Both the position numbers and the translations under genes were made by a program. From contig CALVEI010000003.1 in NCBI GenBank assembly GCA_944326515.1, positions 1 to 59,483 on the forward strand: a stretch of 59,483 bases of DNA, read 5' to 3'. The stretch comes from Candidatus Gastranaerophilales bacterium. GTDB lineage: Bacteria > Cyanobacteriota > Vampirovibrionia > Gastranaerophilales > Gastranaerophilaceae. The notes beneath the pieces were generated by a model. That model was not told where the DNA came from and did no database searches. It saw nothing but the letters and a program-made list of their open reading frames with translations. This document shows, in pieces, positions 46,057 to 56,190 of the stretch (the first letter of the stretch is position 1; each line of letters opens with the position of its first letter).

Positions 46057-47042
46057 ATAGATTCTTTCCTTTTTTCTTGCAAAGTGCCTTGTGAATCTAT
46101 TTCCATAACAAGGCGTATAATTGCGTGTATTATGATCAGAAGCTGAGGAGAAACTTTTAAACTTTTTGAAAAAGTAATGTTTGTATCATTCTTTTCTTCT
46201 TCAGTTTCTGACTTTGTTCGTGTAGTGTATGTCGGTGGATTTTCCAGTACAAAAGAGGTATCAGATTTAACCGCCTCGTTAAATCTGTCTTTAGGAAAAT
46301 CCTCACGGCAATTTACGTCCATGTTATATCCGTCTGTTTCTTTATACAAAAGGATTTTTACCATACCATAGTTTTTTGTAGTAATAATAATCGTAATTGT
46401 ATCTTCACCCACAGATTTTTCACCTTCGTTAGCAGAATCTGCACCAAAGTTAAACCCTACACTTTCATTTAATGGAAGCCAAGGCAGATACATTATCATA
46501 AAACTCTTTAATATTTGTGATTGAGAAGCATCATTTGCAGGGATACAAGCATTGATAAGAACAGACATCTCTTTTAGCTGCTGTGTGTTATAAATACCTG
46601 ACTGATTTAGAGTCGCAATCATTTTTGTTATTTTTTCAAGTGCTGATTTTCCGTTAGTTTGCAACAAAACCAACAATTTTGACAAATCCAGCTCTTTTGA
46701 CATAAGAGCTAAAAGCTCCTTAGAAGAAACAGTTTTTCCTTCTGTGACAAAATTTTCAAGCAATTGAGAAATATTTTCAGGGAAGTTAAACAAATTTTTC
46801 ATAAGCCAAGAACGTTCCATATTAGAAAGTTCTTTTAGCATCATCTGTGTTTGCAAGATATTTTGTTGTTGAGCAAAATTTTGTGCAATATTTTGAGCAG
46901 TTTGCTGAACCATTTTCATTGCTTCGTTTTGCGCACGCTGAAAATTTTCGTTGGCAACTTTACCCGGTTGTTGTTGTACGGGTTTTCCTGTGCTGTAGTC
47001 AAAGACATTTTTTATAAATTGACCAAGACTTAAATCGCTCAT
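46053..47042 (-). CDS. Hypothetical protein, Gln-rich N-terminus
   Basis: 329 residues. Residues 1-75 are Gln/Ala-rich and helical (NFQRAQNEAMKMVQQ), the middle is helical, and residues about 200-270 form a strand-rich domain (DTITIIITTKNYGMVKILLY). The LPWLPLNE stretch followed by such a domain faintly recalls flagellar hook-length-control C-terminal regions, but no flagellar gene is here. No TM or signal peptide. No family assigned. Confidence 0.65.
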   Translation of the reverse strand: MSDLSLGQFIKNVFDYSTGKPVQQQPGKVANENFQRAQNEAMKMVQQTAQNIAQNFAQQQNILQTQMMLKELSNMERSWLMKNLFNFPENISQLLENFVTEGKTVSSKELLALMSKELDLSKLLVLLQTNGKSALEKITKMIATLNQSGIYNTQQLKEMSVLINACIPANDASQSQILKSFMIMYLPWLPLNESVGFNFGADSANEGEKSVGEDTITIIITTKNYGMVKILLYKETDGYNMDVNCREDFPKDRFNEAVKSDTSFVLENPPTYTTRTKSETEEEKNDTNITFSKSLKVSPQLLIIIHAIIRLVMEIDSQGTLQEKRKESI

Positions 47043-47105
47043 GTATTGCTTTCAAATTAGGTTCTTATATTTTTAGTATAATAAATTTTTCAAATAATGC
47101 TATGG

Positions 47106-47312
47106 CTAAAACTTATTATTTTGGCTTTTTTCAAATATTTCTCTACTCTTAGCCAGAGCATGATTTTTAAAAGCACACATACCTTTATCTCTGTCAAACA
47201 CACCAATACTGGCTAAACGGTTTGACACAAACTCATTTAAATCATCAGGCGCAATAAACAAAGCACACTCTTGGGTGCATTCATCAAAATTAAAAGGGCA
47301 TTTTTTTGTCAT
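47106..47312 (-). CDS. Small cysteine-containing hypothetical protein
   Basis: 68 residues. CPFNFDECTQECALF with a later C in MCAFKN gives four Cys in a C-x6-C-x3-C...C layout suited to a metal or Fe-S site. SD GGAG is good. Small CPF..C..CAL proteins are common and uncharacterised in anaerobes. Function unknown. Confidence 0.65.
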   Translation of the reverse strand: MTKKCPFNFDECTQECALFIAPDDLNEFVSNRLASIGVFDRDKGMCAFKNHALAKSREIFEKSQNNKF

Positions 47313-47396
47313 ATTAAATCTCCTGTCCCATCAACATTTTTACACTTTTAGAGAATATTAACATACGCAGTTCAGGTGATTTTTCAAAATTCCGAC

Positions 47397-47424
47397 TTAA
47401 CATTTTTTAATAATGTATTATAAT
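47397..47424 (+). promoter_or_regulatory. Promoter of the small gene at 47494
   Basis: TTAACA, 16-nt spacer, TATAAT, giving a leader of about 60 nt before the ATG. Confidence 0.5.
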
Positions 47425-47493
47425 TAACATGACTAACAGTAAAAAATCCGTATATTTTAATTGTTGATAAATTAGGTGTGTGAAAGGACTGTT

Positions 47494-47739
47494 ATGATAC
47501 AAAATCTTTTAGGTTTAATTTCTAAAACATTGACCCCGCAACAAACTACTGCGATTACAGCTGTTCGTCCGGCTTCCGGTAACCCGTTTGCTGCCCCGTC
47601 AACAAATCCTTTTATGCAAAATTCTTCAATGAGTTCTACTTTTTACGGCAAAAACCAACCTGTAAGAGGCGGTTACTTTGCAGGATACTATAATGGAAAG
47701 CCTAATATTGTAGGTAGAAAGCTCTTTTTAGAAGTTTAA
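47494..47739 (+). CDS. Small hypothetical protein rich in Asn, Pro, Gly
   Basis: 81 residues from the ATG at 47494 (AAAGGA, 5 nt spacing; a GTG at 47476 is also open). Helical first 20 residues (IQNLLGLISKTL), then a low-complexity part with NPFAAPSTNPF and GGYFAGYYNGKP. No TM or signal. Own promoter upstream. No family recognised. Confidence 0.6.
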   Translation: MIQNLLGLISKTLTPQQTTAITAVRPASGNPFAAPSTNPFMQNSSMSSTFYGKNQPVRGGYFAGYYNGKPNIVGRKLFLEV

Positions 47740-47745
47740 TTATAT

Positions 47746-49137
47746 TTATTCTGCATTATTTTGGTTTTTAAGAGCTTCGAGCTCTTTCAAGATGCCTTGG
47801 TTAATTTCCAAAACATCAACACCAAGGTTTGCCAACACCTGCATTGCAACAGAATCAGGCGTTTGAGTAATTGCCCAAAGCAGATTTTCTGATTCAATTT
47901 TGGAATTTTTGTGCTTTTTAGCTTTTTCCCAAGCGATTTCAAGAATCTTCTTCGCTCTGTCAGAAAACATAACTTCGCCAAAAGTGTATGAATTTCCGTA
48001 ACCAAGAACCTTTTCAACCTCAATACGGGCATCTTTAATTGTTATACCCAATTGAGAAAGGACTTTTGCACCAATACCGGCACCTTCGCCAATAATACCC
48101 AACAAAATAAACTCACTGCCAACAATATTTCTGTTCATAGATTGAGCTTCTCTTTTCGCCAATCTCAAAATAGTGAGCGTCTCAGGCATTTGTTTTTCTA
48201 TAGGTTTAATAATTTTGTGTGCCAAATCATCATCAACAACATTTAGTTCTTTAAAAATGTTATAAGCAATACCACTTTTAGCCTTTAAGACACCAAGTAT
48301 AATGTGTTCAGGCTTTACACTTGCAGAACCAAGTTCTTTTGCTGTTTCAAAAGCTAGCAACATTGTTTTAAATGCATTTGGTGTAAATATAATTTGCTTT
48401 TCTTCAAACTCCGCTTGTCTTGATGAAACCTCTTTTAGTTTCGAACAGTAACTATCAAGACTAATACCTGATTCATTCAAAAGCTTTGTTACATCTGTGT
48501 TTGAATCTTCTAAAATTGATTGGACAATTTGCTCCGTACCCAATATTTCATAATGAGAAGCAGTAAGCTTTGCAACCGCTCTTTCAAGTATAGTCTGTGC
48601 TTCCCCCTCTTTAAATATGGATTGGACAGTAGAATATTCACTTCTGTCTTTTCTACAATCTTGTTCAGGGTGAACTGCATTTTTCTTATCATTTTTAGCA
48701 ATCAACTTCAAAAGAGTTTGTTTTAATTTTTGAATATCAATAACATAATCTTTATAATCGTCTTTTACTTCGGGCCCCTTTTCTTCTCCAACCATTATTA
48801 AAGCCAAAAGAATATGTTCAGGCATAATATAAGATTTTGTTTTTTTAGCAGCAAGTTCTGAAGCTAATTTGATAATTTTTTGCGAACCGATACTAAAAGC
48901 AATATTTGTATGCTTAAACTCGTGAGATACGTTTTTGTATTTGTCATAAACATGTTTTCTAAAAGTTTCAGAATTCATCCCCCCATAAGCAAGGAGACGA
49001 GAACAAATATTATGCTTAGTTTCTAAAATCCCTAACAATATGTGTTCAGGGTAAATTTTATAAGTATGCGAATCAGCTGCCTCTTTTTGAGCCATTGCAA
49101 TTATGTTTATTGCTTTTTCTGTAAAACGTTCGAACAA
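47746..49137 (-). CDS. Clp N-domain-only protein (three Clp_N pairs, no ATPase)
   Basis: 463 residues consisting only of Clp N-terminal repeats. Six half-repeats start near 1, 81, 178, 250, 317 and 390, each with the pattern of two helices then EHILLG-type loop (YPEHILLGIL, MPEHILLALI, KPEHIILGVL, GSEFILLGII). The start MFERFTEKA is that of ClpC. No AAA+ module, Walker motif or protease domain follows. TTG start with AAAGGG 7 nt upstream. Probably a substrate-binding adaptor or decoy for ClpC; this is inference. Confidence 0.85.
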   Translation of the reverse strand: MFERFTEKAINIIAMAQKEAADSHTYKIYPEHILLGILETKHNICSRLLAYGGMNSETFRKHVYDKYKNVSHEFKHTNIAFSIGSQKIIKLASELAAKKTKSYIMPEHILLALIMVGEEKGPEVKDDYKDYVIDIQKLKQTLLKLIAKNDKKNAVHPEQDCRKDRSEYSTVQSIFKEGEAQTILERAVAKLTASHYEILGTEQIVQSILEDSNTDVTKLLNESGISLDSYCSKLKEVSSRQAEFEEKQIIFTPNAFKTMLLAFETAKELGSASVKPEHIILGVLKAKSGIAYNIFKELNVVDDDLAHKIIKPIEKQMPETLTILRLAKREAQSMNRNIVGSEFILLGIIGEGAGIGAKVLSQLGITIKDARIEVEKVLGYGNSYTFGEVMFSDRAKKILEIAWEKAKKHKNSKIESENLLWAITQTPDSVAMQVLANLGVDVLEINQGILKELEALKNQNNAE

Positions 49138-49193
49138 TATTTTACCCTTTCATAACATAGTGATGCGAAAAACAATTTCTTTTCTCTATTGTT

Positions 49194-50144
49194 TCACAAT
49201 TTACAACTTTTGCAAAGTCTTTGTTTTAATTCTTCAAAAATATCTAAAGTTGTTTTATTTTTTATCTCAAGCCATTCAATCTCTGAGTTTTTTCTAAACC
49301 AAGTGAGCTGTCTTTTTGCATATCTTCTTGTATTTTGTTTTATTTTTTCAACAGCTTCCTCATAAGATAAAGCCCCCTCAAAATATTCAATAAATTCCTG
49401 ATAGCCGATAGTATTCATCAAGCTGGATATTTTTCCATACTTTTCAAAAAGAGCTTTTGCTTCACTTTCTAAGCCCTGTTCAAGCATAATATCAACTCTT
49501 TTGTCAGTTCTGTCGTACAGATATTGTCTGTCTTCACCATTCATATGCCCAAGCCCAAACCATTTAACATCATATAAAGGCTCTTTTTTCTTTTGAGCTT
49601 GTGACATAGGCATATTTAAAGTCTTACAAACCTCAAGAGCACGTATTATTTTAACAGTGTTATTGGGATGCATTTTATCTGCAAGAACAGGATCTAAATC
49701 TTGCAGCATTTTGTACAGAACTTCAACGCCCTGCTCTTTTTCAACTTTATGCAATTCTTCACGCAATTCTTTATTTGGTGCAACTCTTGGCATATCATAA
49801 TTTTCAAGAAGTATTCTAAAATACAGACCAGTACCACCAACAACCACAGGGATTTTGTCTTGTTCAAATAAATTGTTCATTATTTTAGACGCTCTGTCTG
49901 CAAAATCTGCAACAGTAAATTCTTCAACAGGCTCAATTTCATCAATCAAATAATGTTTGATTCCCTGCATTTCTTCTATTGATGGTTTTGCTGTGGCAAT
50001 ATTGAATTCCTTAAATATTTGTCTTGAATCAGCAGAAATAATCTCAGATTCTAAATACTTTGCAACCTCAACAGCCAAAGCACTCTTTCCTGACGCCGTT
50101 GGGCCAACAATTGCTATTACGGTATTTTTATTTTCCTTCTTCAT
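49194..50144 (-). CDS. miaA: tRNA dimethylallyltransferase MiaA
   Basis: 316 residues. GPTASGKSALAVEVAK (P-loop), SADSRQIFKEFNIATAKPS, and the C-terminal QNTRRYAKRQLTWFRK. Adds dimethylallyl to A37 of tRNAs, providing the substrate for MiaB, whose gene is also in this window. It overlaps the end of the membrane protein gene upstream by 17 nt. Confidence 0.96.
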   Translation of the reverse strand: MKKENKNTVIAIVGPTASGKSALAVEVAKYLESEIISADSRQIFKEFNIATAKPSIEEMQGIKHYLIDEIEPVEEFTVADFADRASKIMNNLFEQDKIPVVVGGTGLYFRILLENYDMPRVAPNKELREELHKVEKEQGVEVLYKMLQDLDPVLADKMHPNNTVKIIRALEVCKTLNMPMSQAQKKKEPLYDVKWFGLGHMNGEDRQYLYDRTDKRVDIMLEQGLESEAKALFEKYGKISSLMNTIGYQEFIEYFEGALSYEEAVEKIKQNTRRYAKRQLTWFRKNSEIEWLEIKNKTTLDIFEELKQRLCKSCKL

Positions 50145-50970
50145 AATATAAGAATATCAAAACAATTGCGTATGTCACAAAATAGAATGATAAAATCAAA
50201 CCAATTACAGAAAGTATTATATTAATACTGAAAAATACACTCAATATAGAAAATACTAACTGTAAAAAGTACAAGAAAATAATTATACCAAGAGACCCAA
50301 AAAAGTGTTTAAAAATAAATACTATATTTCTGTTAAAAGCAGAAAACGGAACAAAAAAGTACTGTTCTTTTTTATCAAAAGCGGCAGGAAATAAAAACAT
50401 TGTCAAAAACATAAACAATGAAGAAATTCCGCCCATATAAAACATCCAAAGATTTATAGCTTTCAACTGAACAAAGCTCAAAGACGCAACATACTTTTGC
50501 ATCTCAACAGGAGTAGAATTTGCAGCAGCCATAAAATCAGACCAGTTTATATCAATTGACGGCATAAAACGTAAACCTGCCTTGTAAGCAACAAATAATA
50601 ACAGCATATAAACAGCTATATAGCATAATGCAGTAAAAGTTATTGCAGGAAAATAATCACCAACTCCTGGAAAAAACTCTTTTCCCAATGCTAACGAAGC
50701 TTCTGCCTCAGCTTTTTCATCCTTATAGCCATCATTTTCTGCTTTTTTATTGTGCTCAATAGTTTTCTTTATCATATAAAGCCAACCAGACAAAAAAGCT
50801 GTAGCAAGCAAAATATTTGCAGTCAAAAATACAATATAAGTTATTTTATGTGCAAGCTGAAAAACAGCTGAAGATGTAAATGTATAAATAATCAAAAACA
50901 AAACTAAAGGTTGTATGATTATTATATTTTTTCTTGTTATGTCAAAAGCTTTTTTTATATATGAACTCAT
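50128..50970 (-). CDS. Hypothetical integral membrane protein
   Basis: 280 residues from the ATG at 50970, with about six TM segments: two early, then a polar loop (KKAENDGYKDEKAEAEASLA), then four. No family recognised; it has the look of a DUF4013-type bacterial membrane protein. The longer frame to 51099 would run into the divergent ilvD gene. TATAAT ends 7 nt before the ATG, so a leaderless message is likely. Overlaps miaA. Confidence 0.7.
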   Translation of the reverse strand: MSSYIKKAFDITRKNIIIIQPLVLFLIIYTFTSSAVFQLAHKITYIVFLTANILLATAFLSGWLYMIKKTIEHNKKAENDGYKDEKAEAEASLALGKEFFPGVGDYFPAITFTALCYIAVYMLLLFVAYKAGLRFMPSIDINWSDFMAAANSTPVEMQKYVASLSFVQLKAINLWMFYMGGISSLFMFLTMFLFPAAFDKKEQYFFVPFSAFNRNIVFIFKHFFGSLGIIIFLYFLQLVFSILSVFFSINIILSVIGLILSFYFVTYAIVLIFLYYEEGK

Positions 50971-51054
50971 AATCTGAATTATACCATGTTTCATAAAAAC
51001 TTGTAGTATAATTTTAACTATAACAATAGTAGTTAGCAAACAGGATAATGATCT

Positions 51055-52713
51055 ATGAGAAGTGACAGCGTAAAAAAAGGGATACATAAAGCACCGCACC
51101 GTTCTTTACTATACGCAACAGGTGTATCAAAAGAAGGTTTAAAAAAGCCGTTTATAGGTATTGCGAGTTCTTTTTCTGATTTAGTCCCCGGTCATGCAGG
51201 AATGAGAGACCTTGAAAGACAAATTGAAAAAGGGATACACACAGGCGGTGGTCAATCATTTATCTTTGGTGTTCCTGCAGTATGTGACGGTATCGCAATG
51301 GGTCACTGCGGAATGAAATACTCACTTCCATCAAGAGATTTAATAGCTGACTGTGTTGAAACAGTAGCAGAAGCTCATCAACTTGACGGTCTTGTACTTT
51401 TAACAAACTGCGACAAAATCACACCAGGTATGTTAATTGCAGCTTTAAGATTAGACATTCCTTGTATTGTTGTAACAGCTGGCCCAATGATGGACGGTTG
51501 TTCTAAAAATGAAGTTCTTACAATGATTCGCGGTTCATTTGAAGCCATAGGAAAACTTTCTGCAGGCCAAATCACAGAAGAAAGACTCCACGAAATGGAA
51601 CAAGAATGTTGTCCTTCTGCCGGTTCTTGTCAAGGATTATACACAGCAAACACAATGGCTTGTTTAACAGAAGTTATGGGTATGAGTTTGCCATTCTGCG
51701 CGACAGCTTCAGCAGTTTCTGCCAAGAAAAAACAAATCGCTTTTGAGTCAGGTATGCAAATTGTTGAACTTGTAAAACAAGACATCAAGCCTTCTGATAT
51801 TATCACTCGCGATTCTTTAAGAAACGCAATAGTTACAGACTTAGCTCTCGGCGGTTCAACAAACTCTATTTTGCACCTTTTAGCAATTGCTAACTCCGGC
51901 GGGATAAATATTACATTGGACGATTTTGATGAGTTAAGTTATAAAATACCTCAAATAATAAAACTAGACCCATCAGCATTACCAACAATGACTGACTTGC
52001 ACAATGCAGGCGGAATCCCTGCCGTATTGAAAACCATTTACGGCAACACTCCGGAAATGAAGGATACAAAAGGCGTATCAGGGTTAACAATAAGTGAAAT
52101 AGCAAAACAAGCTTGGGCAGACAATACAATCATTCATACTTTGGATAATCCGATTACATCAAACCCAGGATTAGGTATATTAAAAGGCAACTTAGCAAAA
52201 GACGGGGCCGTAATCAAAATTTCAGGCGTAGATCCTTCTGCGTTAACTTTTGAAGGCAAAGCAAAAGTCTTTAATTCAGAAGAAGAAACAATGGAAGCAA
52301 TCGACAAAAACCAAATTGTTGAAGGTGATGTCGTTGTAATCTGTTATGAAGGCCCTAAAGGTGGCCCGGGAATGAGAGAAATGCTTGCACCTACTTCAAT
52401 GCTTGTAGGCAAAGGGCTTGGTGCCAAGGTCGCATTGATTACAGACGGAAGATTTTCAGGCGGAACAAGAGGACTTTGTGTAGGTCATATTTGCCCTGAA
52501 GCTGCTATGGGCGGAATTATCGGCTTGATTAAAAACGGTGATAAAATTAAAATAGATATACCAAACAGAAGCATAGAACTTTTAGTTTCCGATTCGGAAC
52601 TTGAAGAACGCCGAAAAAACTTCGTAATGCCAGCACCTAAAGAAGTTAAAGGCTACTTGGCTAAATACGCAAAAATCGTTCAAAGTTCAAACGTTGGCGC
52701 AGTAACATTATAG
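51055..52713 (+). CDS. ilvD: Dihydroxy-acid dehydratase IlvD
   Basis: 552 residues. [21 protein letters not shown] and [20 protein letters not shown] supply the Fe-S ligands; [10 protein letters not shown] and [11 protein letters not shown] complete the family signature. Last shared step of valine/isoleucine synthesis. SD AGGA 9 nt before the ATG. Divergent from the membrane protein gene and 19 nt upstream of yebC. Confidence 0.96.
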   Translation: MRSDSVKKGIHKAPHRSLLYATGVSKEGLKKPFIGIASSFSDLVPGHAGMRDLERQIEKGIHTGGGQSFIFGVPAVCDGIAMGHCGMKYSLPSRDLIADCVETVAEAHQLDGLVLLTNCDKITPGMLIAALRLDIPCIVVTAGPMMDGCSKNEVLTMIRGSFEAIGKLSAGQITEERLHEMEQECCPSAGSCQGLYTANTMACLTEVMGMSLPFCATASAVSAKKKQIAFESGMQIVELVKQDIKPSDIITRDSLRNAIVTDLALGGSTNSILHLLAIANSGGINITLDDFDELSYKIPQIIKLDPSALPTMTDLHNAGGIPAVLKTIYGNTPEMKDTKGVSGLTISEIAKQAWADNTIIHTLDNPITSNPGLGILKGNLAKDGAVIKISGVDPSALTFEGKAKVFNSEEETMEAIDKNQIVEGDVVVICYEGPKGGPGMREMLAPTSMLVGKGLGAKVALITDGRFSGGTRGLCVGHICPEAAMGGIIGLIKNGDKIKIDIPNRSIELLVSDSELEERRKNFVMPAPKEVKGYLAKYAKIVQSSNVGAVTL

Positions 52714-52732
52714 ATAAATAAAGGAAATATAT

Positions 52733-53485
52733 ATGTCAGGACACTCAAAATGGTCAACCATTAAACACAAAAAAGCAAAAGTAGATGCCCAAAGAGGTGT
52801 TGCTTTTCAAAAATACTCAAGAGAAATCATAGTTGCAGCTAAAATGGGAGGACCGGACCCTAACGGTAACTTCCGTTTAAGAACAGCTATAGAAAAAGCT
52901 AAAGCAGGCGGATTGCCAAATGACAACATCAAAAGAGCTATTGAAAAAGGCGCAGGCTCAGGTGCTTCTGAAAACTACGAAGAACTAACATACGAAGGCT
53001 ACGGAGCAGGCGGTGTTGCAGTTATTGTAGAAGCAATGACAGATAACAGAAATCGTACTGCAGGTGATATAAGAAGCTACTTCACAAAATTCAACGGAAA
53101 CCTTGGTGAAACAGGATGCGTTGGCTGGATGTTTAAATCAGCAGGTGTTGTAACTTTTTCAAAAGAAGACAACGAGTATGAAAAACTTTTTGATGAAGCA
53201 ATCAACGCAGGTGCAGATGATTTTGTAGATGAAGAAGACGAATACAAAGTTATCACAGAACCTGATAATTTCCAAAATGTTGTAGAAACTTTAGAAAAAC
53301 TCGGATTCAAGCACACAAGTGCAGAACTCACAAAAATACCTCAAAATACATTAGAAATCACTGATGAAAAAACTGCTAAAATGATTCTTTTGTTAATGGA
53401 TAAACTTGAAGAACATGATGATGTACAAAATGTTTATTCAAACTTTGATATTCCTGATGAGGTAATGGAAAAAGTTCAAATATAA
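52733..53485 (+). CDS. YebC/PmpR family protein
   Basis: 250 residues. [20 protein letters not shown] at the start and [19 protein letters not shown] are signature sequences. The family was first described as transcriptional regulators and recently tied to translation of difficult peptide stretches. SD AAAGGA. Downstream of ilvD by 19 nt, closed by a terminator. Confidence 0.95.
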   Translation: MSGHSKWSTIKHKKAKVDAQRGVAFQKYSREIIVAAKMGGPDPNGNFRLRTAIEKAKAGGLPNDNIKRAIEKGAGSGASENYEELTYEGYGAGGVAVIVEAMTDNRNRTAGDIRSYFTKFNGNLGETGCVGWMFKSAGVVTFSKEDNEYEKLFDEAINAGADDFVDEEDEYKVITEPDNFQNVVETLEKLGFKHTSAELTKIPQNTLEITDEKTAKMILLLMDKLEEHDDVQNVYSNFDIPDEVMEKVQI

Positions 53486-53513
53486 AAAGAGGTGAAAATC
53501 ACCTCTTTTTTTT
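53484..53513 (+). terminator. Intrinsic terminator after yebC
   Basis: AAAAAGAGGTGA / TCACCTCTTTTT stem with AAA loop and T8. Confidence 0.92.
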
Positions 53514-53523
53514 ACAAAAAAAT

Positions 53524-53551
53524 AAAAAAAAGAGATGCATAGGTCATCTCT
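53524..53551 (-). terminator. Intrinsic terminator of the 51-residue membrane protein gene
   Basis: Minus strand AGAGATG / CATCTCT stem with 7-nt loop followed by T8. About 50 nt beyond the small gene's stop. Confidence 0.75.
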
Positions 53552-53600
53552 GTCGTTTTAACATTAGCACAATGTGCTATGTCTGGGAATTAAAAAAAAA

Positions 53601-53756
53601 TTATAAGGTTGTAAAAGTTATTGCATACAAAGCTATAATTGCAACAGCACTTAGCATAATCCATCCATTTATAACAGGGTGCTGATTTGCTATTACTTCT
53701 GCAAGCGTAAGCTTTCTTTCATCAAAATCTGTAAAATCTGCGGAATTGATCTTCAT
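53601..53756 (-). CDS. Small single-pass membrane protein (51 residues)
   Basis: ATG at 53756 with AGGA about 11 nt upstream. A polar, acidic N-terminal half (begins MKINSADFTDFDERK) is followed by one TM helix (WIMLSAVAIIALYAITF). It has its own minus-strand terminator, which supports expression. No family recognised. Confidence 0.65.
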   Translation of the reverse strand: MKINSADFTDFDERKLTLAEVIANQHPVINGWIMLSAVAIIALYAITFTTL

Positions 53757-53961
53757 TTATAAATCTTTCCTGTACGTATTTAAACACATCTTACATATGA
53801 TTTTACAGTTTTTATAAGTATTTACATCAACTATTTGATTGATAAGTCAGCATGCACAAAAATTGCCTCTTATAGTGCTCATCCTAAGGTAGGATTGCAA
53901 ATATTGATATAAGTATTAAAATATCTGTAACTAAAACAAATATTATGAGAAATGAATAAAT

Positions 53962-56190
53962 ATGAAAAAAATTGAATTTATTAACCTGCTTGCAGATACT
54001 TTTTCATCTACAAAAGTAATGAATTTGCTTGCGTTTATTTTGTTTGCCTTTTTAATGACAGCAACTCTTGGTGCAAGATACTACCTGTTCCAAAGCATAA
54101 TCGCTGACGATGGAACAAGTAAAAAAGAAATTATTGCACCTAAAACAATAAAAGTTGTCGATACTTTTAAAACAGAACAAAATAAAAAAGAAATTGCTCA
54201 AAAAGTAGAGCCGATACTTACTCCGGCAGAAGATACTTACATTAAAAATAATTATGCAACACTTGTTAAAGCAATAGAACAAATAAGAGCCAAAGACGTA
54301 AATTATGCAAAGAAAAAAGATGACATGATGTTGCTTTTCGATTTTGATGGCAATTACAACAAGGATTATGTCCTAAATTATCTTATTAATTCATCAGACG
54401 AACATCTTCACAGCACACTTGCTAAAGCTAAAAAAACACTAAGCAATGTACTCAATCAAGGTGTTACAGAAAAAGACTTTGAAAAAAACAACCTAAATAC
54501 AATGATTTTAAGAAACTCTCATTTTGAAACATCAAAAGGAGAAATAAGAGTTATATCTGCCCTGTTGGAACAAGTAATAGTTCCTAACATGGTGTTTGAC
54601 GAAACAGCAACAGAATTGGCTAAGAAAAACGCTATAAACTCAGTTGCCCCAACAGTTGTAAAATTCGAAAAAGGTGACAGAATAGTATTCGCAGGAGAAC
54701 CTGTAACAAGAGTAAAAAAAGATGCTTTGCAAAAAGCAGGCTACAACATACTAGAACTTAACCCTAAGGGAGTAGTTGGTATATTAGCTCTTGTTTCTTT
54801 AGGTGTAATAACACTTTTATACTATCTCTTGTATTACGAAAAACAATACGTAACCAAAAACTATCTTTCTGTATTAGCAATATTGGCTATTTTGATGGCA
54901 GGACTCGCAACTGTATTGCCTACAGGTAGTTCTTTCTACTTCTTGCCATTCCCTGCAGTGGCAGTTCTAATAGCAGTATTTACAAATCCAAGAGTTTCTG
55001 TAATTGCTTCAATAATTCTTATAACAGTAATTTCACTGTCAGAACAAATACCAATACAACCTGCAGCAGTGTTTATTACAGTTTGTATAATCGCAGCAAT
55101 AGCAACATCAAAAATAAGATATTCTAGAAGATTCGACCTAATTAAAATCGGTGGTGAAGTAGGCTTATCAATGTTGTTTTCTATTTTAATAATTTACTTA
55201 ATAGAAAACTCTATAAACCCTATAGATTCAAATGTAGTATGGACAAACACCCTTATAGGAACCGTTAACGGATTACTTAGCGGTATTATCGTTTTAGGTA
55301 TAATTCCTTTATTTGAAAGCTTGTTTAAGCTCGTTACTCCATACGGATTGGCTGAATTAGCTGACAACAATCAACCTCTATTAAAACGTTTGCAATTTGA
55401 AGCGCCCGGAACTTTTGCTCACTGTTTAATGGTAGCAAACCTCTGTGAAACAGCCGCAGAAGCAATCGGAGCAGACCCTGTATTGGCAAGAGTAGGTGCT
55501 TTGTATCACGATATAGGAAAACTAAAAAGACCATTGTTCTTTGTTGAAAACCAAACATATTTTGGTATTGAAAACCCACACCACAAGCTCAATCCAAGAT
55601 TAAGCAAAATGGTTATCACTGCTCACCCAAAAGACGGTATTGATTTAGCAAAGGAATACGGATTACCTCCTGTCGTACAAAACTTCATCGTTCAACACCA
55701 CGGCGACTCTGTTGCAAGCTATTTCTATAACCAAGCCAAACTTGAAGAAGGCGAAGAAAAAGTTACAGAAGAACAATTCCGTTACACAGGCCCAAGACCA
55801 AATATGAAAGAAACTGCAATCCTAATGATTGCAGACTCTGTAGAATCAGCAGCAAGAACTCTTAAAGATCACTCTCAAGAAGAACTTGATGCAATGATAA
55901 ACAAAATCATTCAAACAAAACTTAACGACGGACAACTCTCGGATAGCCCGTTAACATTAAAAGACCTTAAAACTATAGCGTCAGCCTTAAGTAAAAACTT
56001 AAGAGCTGCTCACCACCAAAGAATTAAATATCACGAAAACATTATCCAAGAGCTTGAAGAAAAAGCATTAAAGAAAAAATTCGTAGCTCCTGATAAAATA
56101 ACAACTGACGACGAAGAAAAAATCGAAAAGAAAATACAAAAACACTTACAAAAAACAGAAGACTCAGAAAAAAAAGATGAACAAAACTAA
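53962..56190 (+). CDS. PgpH-type 7TM-HD cyclic-di-AMP phosphodiesterase
   Basis: 742 residues. TM1 (about 17-39), a 230-residue extracytoplasmic 7TMR-HDED domain, six or seven TM helices (about 270-475), then a cytosolic HD domain: GTFAHCLMVANL, ALYHDIGKLKRP, ENPHHKLNP, and VQHHGDS. PgpH members hydrolyse c-di-AMP (known). A highly charged 60-residue tail follows. Overlaps ybeY by 14 nt, the common PgpH-YbeY-DgkA gene order. Confidence 0.93.
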   Translation: MKKIEFINLLADTFSSTKVMNLLAFILFAFLMTATLGARYYLFQSIIADDGTSKKEIIAPKTIKVVDTFKTEQNKKEIAQKVEPILTPAEDTYIKNNYATLVKAIEQIRAKDVNYAKKKDDMMLLFDFDGNYNKDYVLNYLINSSDEHLHSTLAKAKKTLSNVLNQGVTEKDFEKNNLNTMILRNSHFETSKGEIRVISALLEQVIVPNMVFDETATELAKKNAINSVAPTVVKFEKGDRIVFAGEPVTRVKKDALQKAGYNILELNPKGVVGILALVSLGVITLLYYLLYYEKQYVTKNYLSVLAILAILMAGLATVLPTGSSFYFLPFPAVAVLIAVFTNPRVSVIASIILITVISLSEQIPIQPAAVFITVCIIAAIATSKIRYSRRFDLIKIGGEVGLSMLFSILIIYLIENSINPIDSNVVWTNTLIGTVNGLLSGIIVLGIIPLFESLFKLVTPYGLAELADNNQPLLKRLQFEAPGTFAHCLMVANLCETAAEAIGADPVLARVGALYHDIGKLKRPLFFVENQTYFGIENPHHKLNPRLSKMVITAHPKDGIDLAKEYGLPPVVQNFIVQHHGDSVASYFYNQAKLEEGEEKVTEEQFRYTGPRPNMKETAILMIADSVESAARTLKDHSQEELDAMINKIIQTKLNDGQLSDSPLTLKDLKTIASALSKNLRAAHHQRIKYHENIIQELEEKALKKKFVAPDKITTDDEEKIEKKIQKHLQKTEDSEKKDEQN

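Noticed and set aside
46053-47042. Flagellar hook-length control protein (FliK)
   Set aside because: Resemblance limited to a short LPL stretch and strand pattern; no flagellar genes in the window.
50970-51099. Longer N-terminus of the membrane protein upstream of miaA
   Set aside because: It would overlap the start of the divergent ilvD gene, and a TATAAT box sits directly before the ATG at 50970.
53879-53897. Inverted repeat ATCCTA-AGG-TAGGAT as a terminator or operator
   Set aside because: Stem is short and no T-run follows; nothing else supports function.
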